Origin: Candidatus Bathyarchaeota archaeon
Lineage (GTDB): Archaea; Thermoproteota; Bathyarchaeia; Bathyarchaeales; Bathycorpusculaceae
Assembly (NCBI GenBank): GCA_026014845.1
Contig: JAOZHM010000135.1
Location: 1-7,240 of the forward strand
Direction of reading: 5' to 3'
DNA length: 7,240 nucleotides
A program made the translations under genes and the position numbers. This document shows positions 5,042 to 7,240 of this stretch, in pieces. The notes beneath the pieces are model-generated. The model did not search any database. It was not told the origin of the DNA and saw only the letters and a list, made by a program, of their open reading frames with translations. How positions within the stretch are numbered: position 1 is the first letter of the stretch; the number at the start of each line of letters is the position of its first letter.

Positions 5042-6910
5042 ATGCGGATATTACAGTTACACTCAAACTTCATCCAGTATAAGCCTATCCAAAAAGAAAT
5101 AGCCATCGCTGAAGAAGCTGAAAAAGAACAAAAGCGACTGGAAGAAATCGTCGTTTTATTCACGGCTGTTGAAGAAGGCGACAACGAAGCAGTAGCCCAA
5201 AAAGCCATAGACGAAGTTCAAGCGTTCCTAGAAAAACTGAAGGTAAACCGAATTCTAATCTATCCATACGCACACTTAAGCAGCAACCTAGCAAGACCCG
5301 AAAACGCACTAAAAATAGTTAAAGCCATGGAAGCCTACGCAAAAAAGATAGGCCTAGAAACATACCGTGCGCCATTCGGCTGGAACAAACAATTCACAAT
5401 TTCGATAAAGGGGCATCCACTTGCCGAACAATCACGCACCATATTGCCAGCCGAAGCAGAAGAGAAGAAAAAAGAAAAGGTTTCCGAAGCAGTAAAAGCT
5501 CAAGAAAAACTAAAGTCCACTTGGTACATCCTCCAGCCAGACGGAAAAATGGTACCAGTTGAAGAGTTCGACTTCAAAGGACGCGAAAACCTGCAAAAAT
5601 TCGCAACATACGAGACCTCAAAAGTTAGGGCAAGCCAGCAAGCGCCTCCACACGTTCTATTAATGAAAAGACTGGAAATAGCTGACTATGAGCCGGGAAG
5701 CGACCCTGGAAATATACGCTGGTATCCAAAAGGACTACTAATCAAATCCCTACTCGAACAGCTTGTCAACGCCAAAATGACAGAGTATGGAGCAATGGAA
5801 GTTGAAACTCCAATCATGTACGATTTTCAACACCCGAGCCTAGCGGATTACATAAACCGTTTTCCAGCGAGACAATACATACTAAAATCAGAGAACAAAA
5901 CGCTGTTTCTACGGTTTGCGGCGTGCTTCGGACAATTTTTAATGGTTCATGACGCCCAGTTCTCTTACAAGCAAATGCCGCTGAAAGTTTACGAATTAAC
6001 ACGCTACAGTTTCAGACGGGAACAAAGAGGAGAGGTTGTCGGTTTAAGGCGACTGCGAGCATTCACGATGCCGGACTGTCACGCCTTCTGCACAGACCGC
6101 GAACAAGCCAAAAAGGAATTCCTGATAAGATTCAAATTGTGCATGCAGATCCTCGAGGAAATAGGCTTATCCAAGGGCGACTATGAAGCAGCGATACGTT
6201 TCTCAAAAGACTTCTACGAAGAAAACAAAGAGTTCATCAAATCTTTGGTTAAAGTCCTCGGAAGACCAGCCCTGTCTGAGATGTGGAGGGAACGATTCTT
6301 CTATTTCATAATGAAATGGGATTTCAACTTCGTAGACAACCAAGACAAAGCAGCAGCCCTCTCCACAGACCAAATCGACGTTGAAAACGCAAAAAGATAC
6401 AACATAACCTATGTTGACGAGAAAGGTGAGAAACGTCATCCGCTAATTATGCACTGTTCCCCGAGCGGAGCAATCGAAAGATGTGTTTATGCATTATTGG
6501 AAAAAGCCTACAAGGAACAACAAAAAGGCAAACCACCGATGCTTCCATTATGGCTTTCGCCTACGCAAGTACGCATAATCCCCATGTCAGACAAATACTT
6601 TGAGCATGCTGAAAAATTGGCTGATAGTTTAGACGCACAAAACGTACGTGTAGACATCGATGACCAAACGTTTACCATGCAAAAAAGAGTTAGAGAAGCT
6701 GAAAGAGAATGGATTCCATACATAATTGTCGTGGGACAAAAAGAAATAGAATCGGATGTGCTTCCGGTGAGGGACAGAAAAGCTGGAAAAATACGTAAAA
6801 TGAAACTTGAAGAACTGACAAACGAAATCGAGGAAATAGTAAAAGGAAAGCCATTCAAACGGCTTCCTGTTCCAAGACATCTATCAAAAAGGCCGCAATT
6901 CTACGGTTAA
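5042..6910 (+). CDS. thrS: Threonyl-tRNA synthetase, archaeal type with fused DTD-like editing domain
   Basis: The 622-residue enzyme charges tRNA-Thr. Residues 1 to about 140 form the archaeal D-aminoacyl-tRNA-deacylase-like editing domain that removes mischarged serine. It opens with MRILQLHSNFIQYKPIQKEI and carries PYAHLSSNLA (75-84) and APFGWNKQFTISIKGHPLAE (110-129); Lys116 probably matches the known editing lysine. A charged linker (about 138-158) leads to the class II core. Motif 2 is TRYSFRREQRGEVVGLRRLR (320-339) and motif 3 is CSPSGAIERCVYALLE (472-487). The expected zinc ligands are Cys295, His347 and His471. The anticodon-binding domain runs from about 505 to 605. The ATG follows GAGGGG at 5031-5036. 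Some Crenarchaeota split editing and catalysis between two proteins; here both are present in one, with all key residues. Confidence 0.97.
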   Translation: MRILQLHSNFIQYKPIQKEIAIAEEAEKEQKRLEEIVVLFTAVEEGDNEAVAQKAIDEVQAFLEKLKVNRILIYPYAHLSSNLARPENALKIVKAMEAYAKKIGLETYRAPFGWNKQFTISIKGHPLAEQSRTILPAEAEEKKKEKVSEAVKAQEKLKSTWYILQPDGKMVPVEEFDFKGRENLQKFATYETSKVRASQQAPPHVLLMKRLEIADYEPGSDPGNIRWYPKGLLIKSLLEQLVNAKMTEYGAMEVETPIMYDFQHPSLADYINRFPARQYILKSENKTLFLRFAACFGQFLMVHDAQFSYKQMPLKVYELTRYSFRREQRGEVVGLRRLRAFTMPDCHAFCTDREQAKKEFLIRFKLCMQILEEIGLSKGDYEAAIRFSKDFYEENKEFIKSLVKVLGRPALSEMWRERFFYFIMKWDFNFVDNQDKAAALSTDQIDVENAKRYNITYVDEKGEKRHPLIMHCSPSGAIERCVYALLEKAYKEQQKGKPPMLPLWLSPTQVRIIPMSDKYFEHAEKLADSLDAQNVRVDIDDQTFTMQKRVREAEREWIPYIIVVGQKEIESDVLPVRDRKAGKIRKMKLEELTNEIEEIVKGKPFKRLPVPRHLSKRPQFYG

Positions 6911-6927
6911 CAATGATTGAAACAACC

Positions 6928-6937
6928 GACTTTTTAC
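6928..6937 (+). terminator. T-run after ThrRS, possible terminator
   Basis: A run of five Ts (6931-6935) lies 21 bases after the ThrRS stop codon. Archaeal RNA polymerase can terminate at short T-runs without a hairpin, and no stem is visible upstream of it. The evidence is weak because it is only a base-composition match. Confidence 0.22.
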
Positions 6938-6988
6938 AAAAAACATATCTGAATAGACTAAATTCTCCAGTTTGGAGGAATAAAACCC

Positions 6989-7172
6989 TTGGAAAAAGAT
7001 TTACTCATCTACATAAATAGGGAATACTGTCCGAAGTCAAGCAAAAGTTTCGGTTTATGATCATGGACTTTTATATGGCGACGGCAAACTTGGGCCAATA
7101 ACACGACGTTTAATGCAAGAATTTGAAAAGATTGTCCGAGACCCGAAAGAAGGAATACCAATCTATCAATAG
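6989..7172 (+). pseudogene. ilvE: Remnant of branched-chain amino acid aminotransferase with frameshift and large internal deletion
   Basis: From TTG 6989-6991, ten bases after GGAGG (6974-6978), the frame gives MEKDLLIYINREYCPKS, the standard N-terminus of IlvE, a PLP enzyme that transaminates Leu, Ile and Val. It then shifts and stops at TGA 7058-7060. In another frame the family sequence resumes at 7041 as AKVSVYDHGLLYGDG, consistent with loss of two bases from a Glu codon near 7040. Directly after this GDG the reading continues as KLGPITRRLMQEFEKIVRDP to TAG 7170-7172, which matches the extreme C-terminus of IlvE. In intact enzymes of about 290-310 residues that segment follows a second, distant Gly-Asp-Gly. 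The whole catalytic centre, including the PLP lysine, is missing, so the product is dead. The identification rests on my memory of the family, without an alignment. Confidence 0.75.
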
Positions 7173-7201
7173 CAAAACACTGTAAAACACTCCACTTTTC
7201 C

Positions 7202-7240
7202 ATGAGAACCACAAGAAAGTTACCGAAAGAAATTTTAGGC
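7202..7240 (+). CDS. Possible start of a gene running off the right edge
   Basis: ATG 7202-7204 opens a frame that stays open to the last base and reads MRTTRKLPKEILG, 13 codons. No start codon lies further upstream in this frame back to the end of the ilvE remnant, and there is no Shine-Dalgarno. Thirteen codons are too few to identify a family; it may be a real gene or chance. Confidence 0.25.
   Translation, partial: MRTTRKLPKEILG

Larger units (their letters stand above)
6911..7240. other. 330-base right-edge region without an intact gene
   Basis: The region after ThrRS contains a T-run (6931-6935), a weak TATA-like ACATAT (6943-6948), a Shine-Dalgarno (6974-6978), the ilvE remnant, a short direct repeat AAAACACT (7174-7181 and 7184-7191), and the first codons of a possible further gene at the edge. 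No RNA gene is apparent. Confidence 0.6.

Noticed and set aside
6508..6880. Minus-strand frames opposite the end of ThrRS
   Set aside because: They oppose the conserved anticodon-binding domain and show low-complexity Ser/Phe composition typical of antisense reading.
7174..7191. AAAACACT direct repeat as an attachment site or target-site duplication
   Set aside because: The two copies are only ten bases apart with no integrase, transposase or inserted element between or beside them.
7009..7212. Minus-strand 67-residue open frame at the right edge
   Set aside because: It is antisense to the ilvE remnant, which explains the sequence on the plus strand through clear family motifs.

Overview
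The window is archaeal chromosome and is almost entirely devoted to translation. Lineage-diagnostic proteins are the tRNA cytidine-56 2'-O-methyltransferase Trm56, the archaeal MBF1 with an N-terminal zinc ribbon, a homomeric NAC with a UBA tail, and an archaeal-type threonyl-tRNA synthetase with its DTD-like editing domain still fused to the catalytic core. The moderate-to-low GC content, the undivided ThrRS and the frequent GTG/TTG starts suggest a Thermoproteota-type lineage, possibly Bathyarchaeia. That placement is an inference and is not proven by the sequence.

Layout. The left edge carries the C-terminal half of an acylphosphatase (+), which converges with a minus-strand operon read right to left: MBF1, HflX, Trm56. 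The genes overlap or sit about 12 bases apart. From a 56-base divergent intergenic region (2545-2600) a plus-strand pair runs the other way: a PUA-domain RNA-binding protein followed by NAC. A 368-base gap (3479-3846) follows, with two notable inverted-repeat structures and a possible decayed reading frame. Next comes a plus-strand series: a PfkB-family sugar/nucleoside kinase of unknown substrate, a 70-residue basic protein with a Cys/His metal-site pattern, and threonyl-tRNA synthetase. The last 330 bases hold a wrecked branched-chain aminotransferase (ilvE) gene and the first 13 codons of a possible next gene.

How the genes fit together. MBF1 and HflX bind ribosomal subunits, Trm56 modifies the tRNA T-loop, the PUA protein is expected to bind RNA, NAC binds nascent chains at the tunnel exit, and ThrRS charges tRNA-Thr. 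The PfkB kinase and acylphosphatase are the exceptions.

The two observations most worth following are these. (1) The conserved HflX N-terminus is encoded about 51 codons upstream of the first usual start codon, with a good Shine-Dalgarno sequence placed ahead of an ACG codon. (2) The ilvE remnant has lost its whole centre by a deletion joining its two Gly-Asp-Gly motifs, and also carries a frameshift. I found no CRISPR, tRNA, rRNA, insertion sequence or recognisable defence system, and no clearly new multi-gene system.
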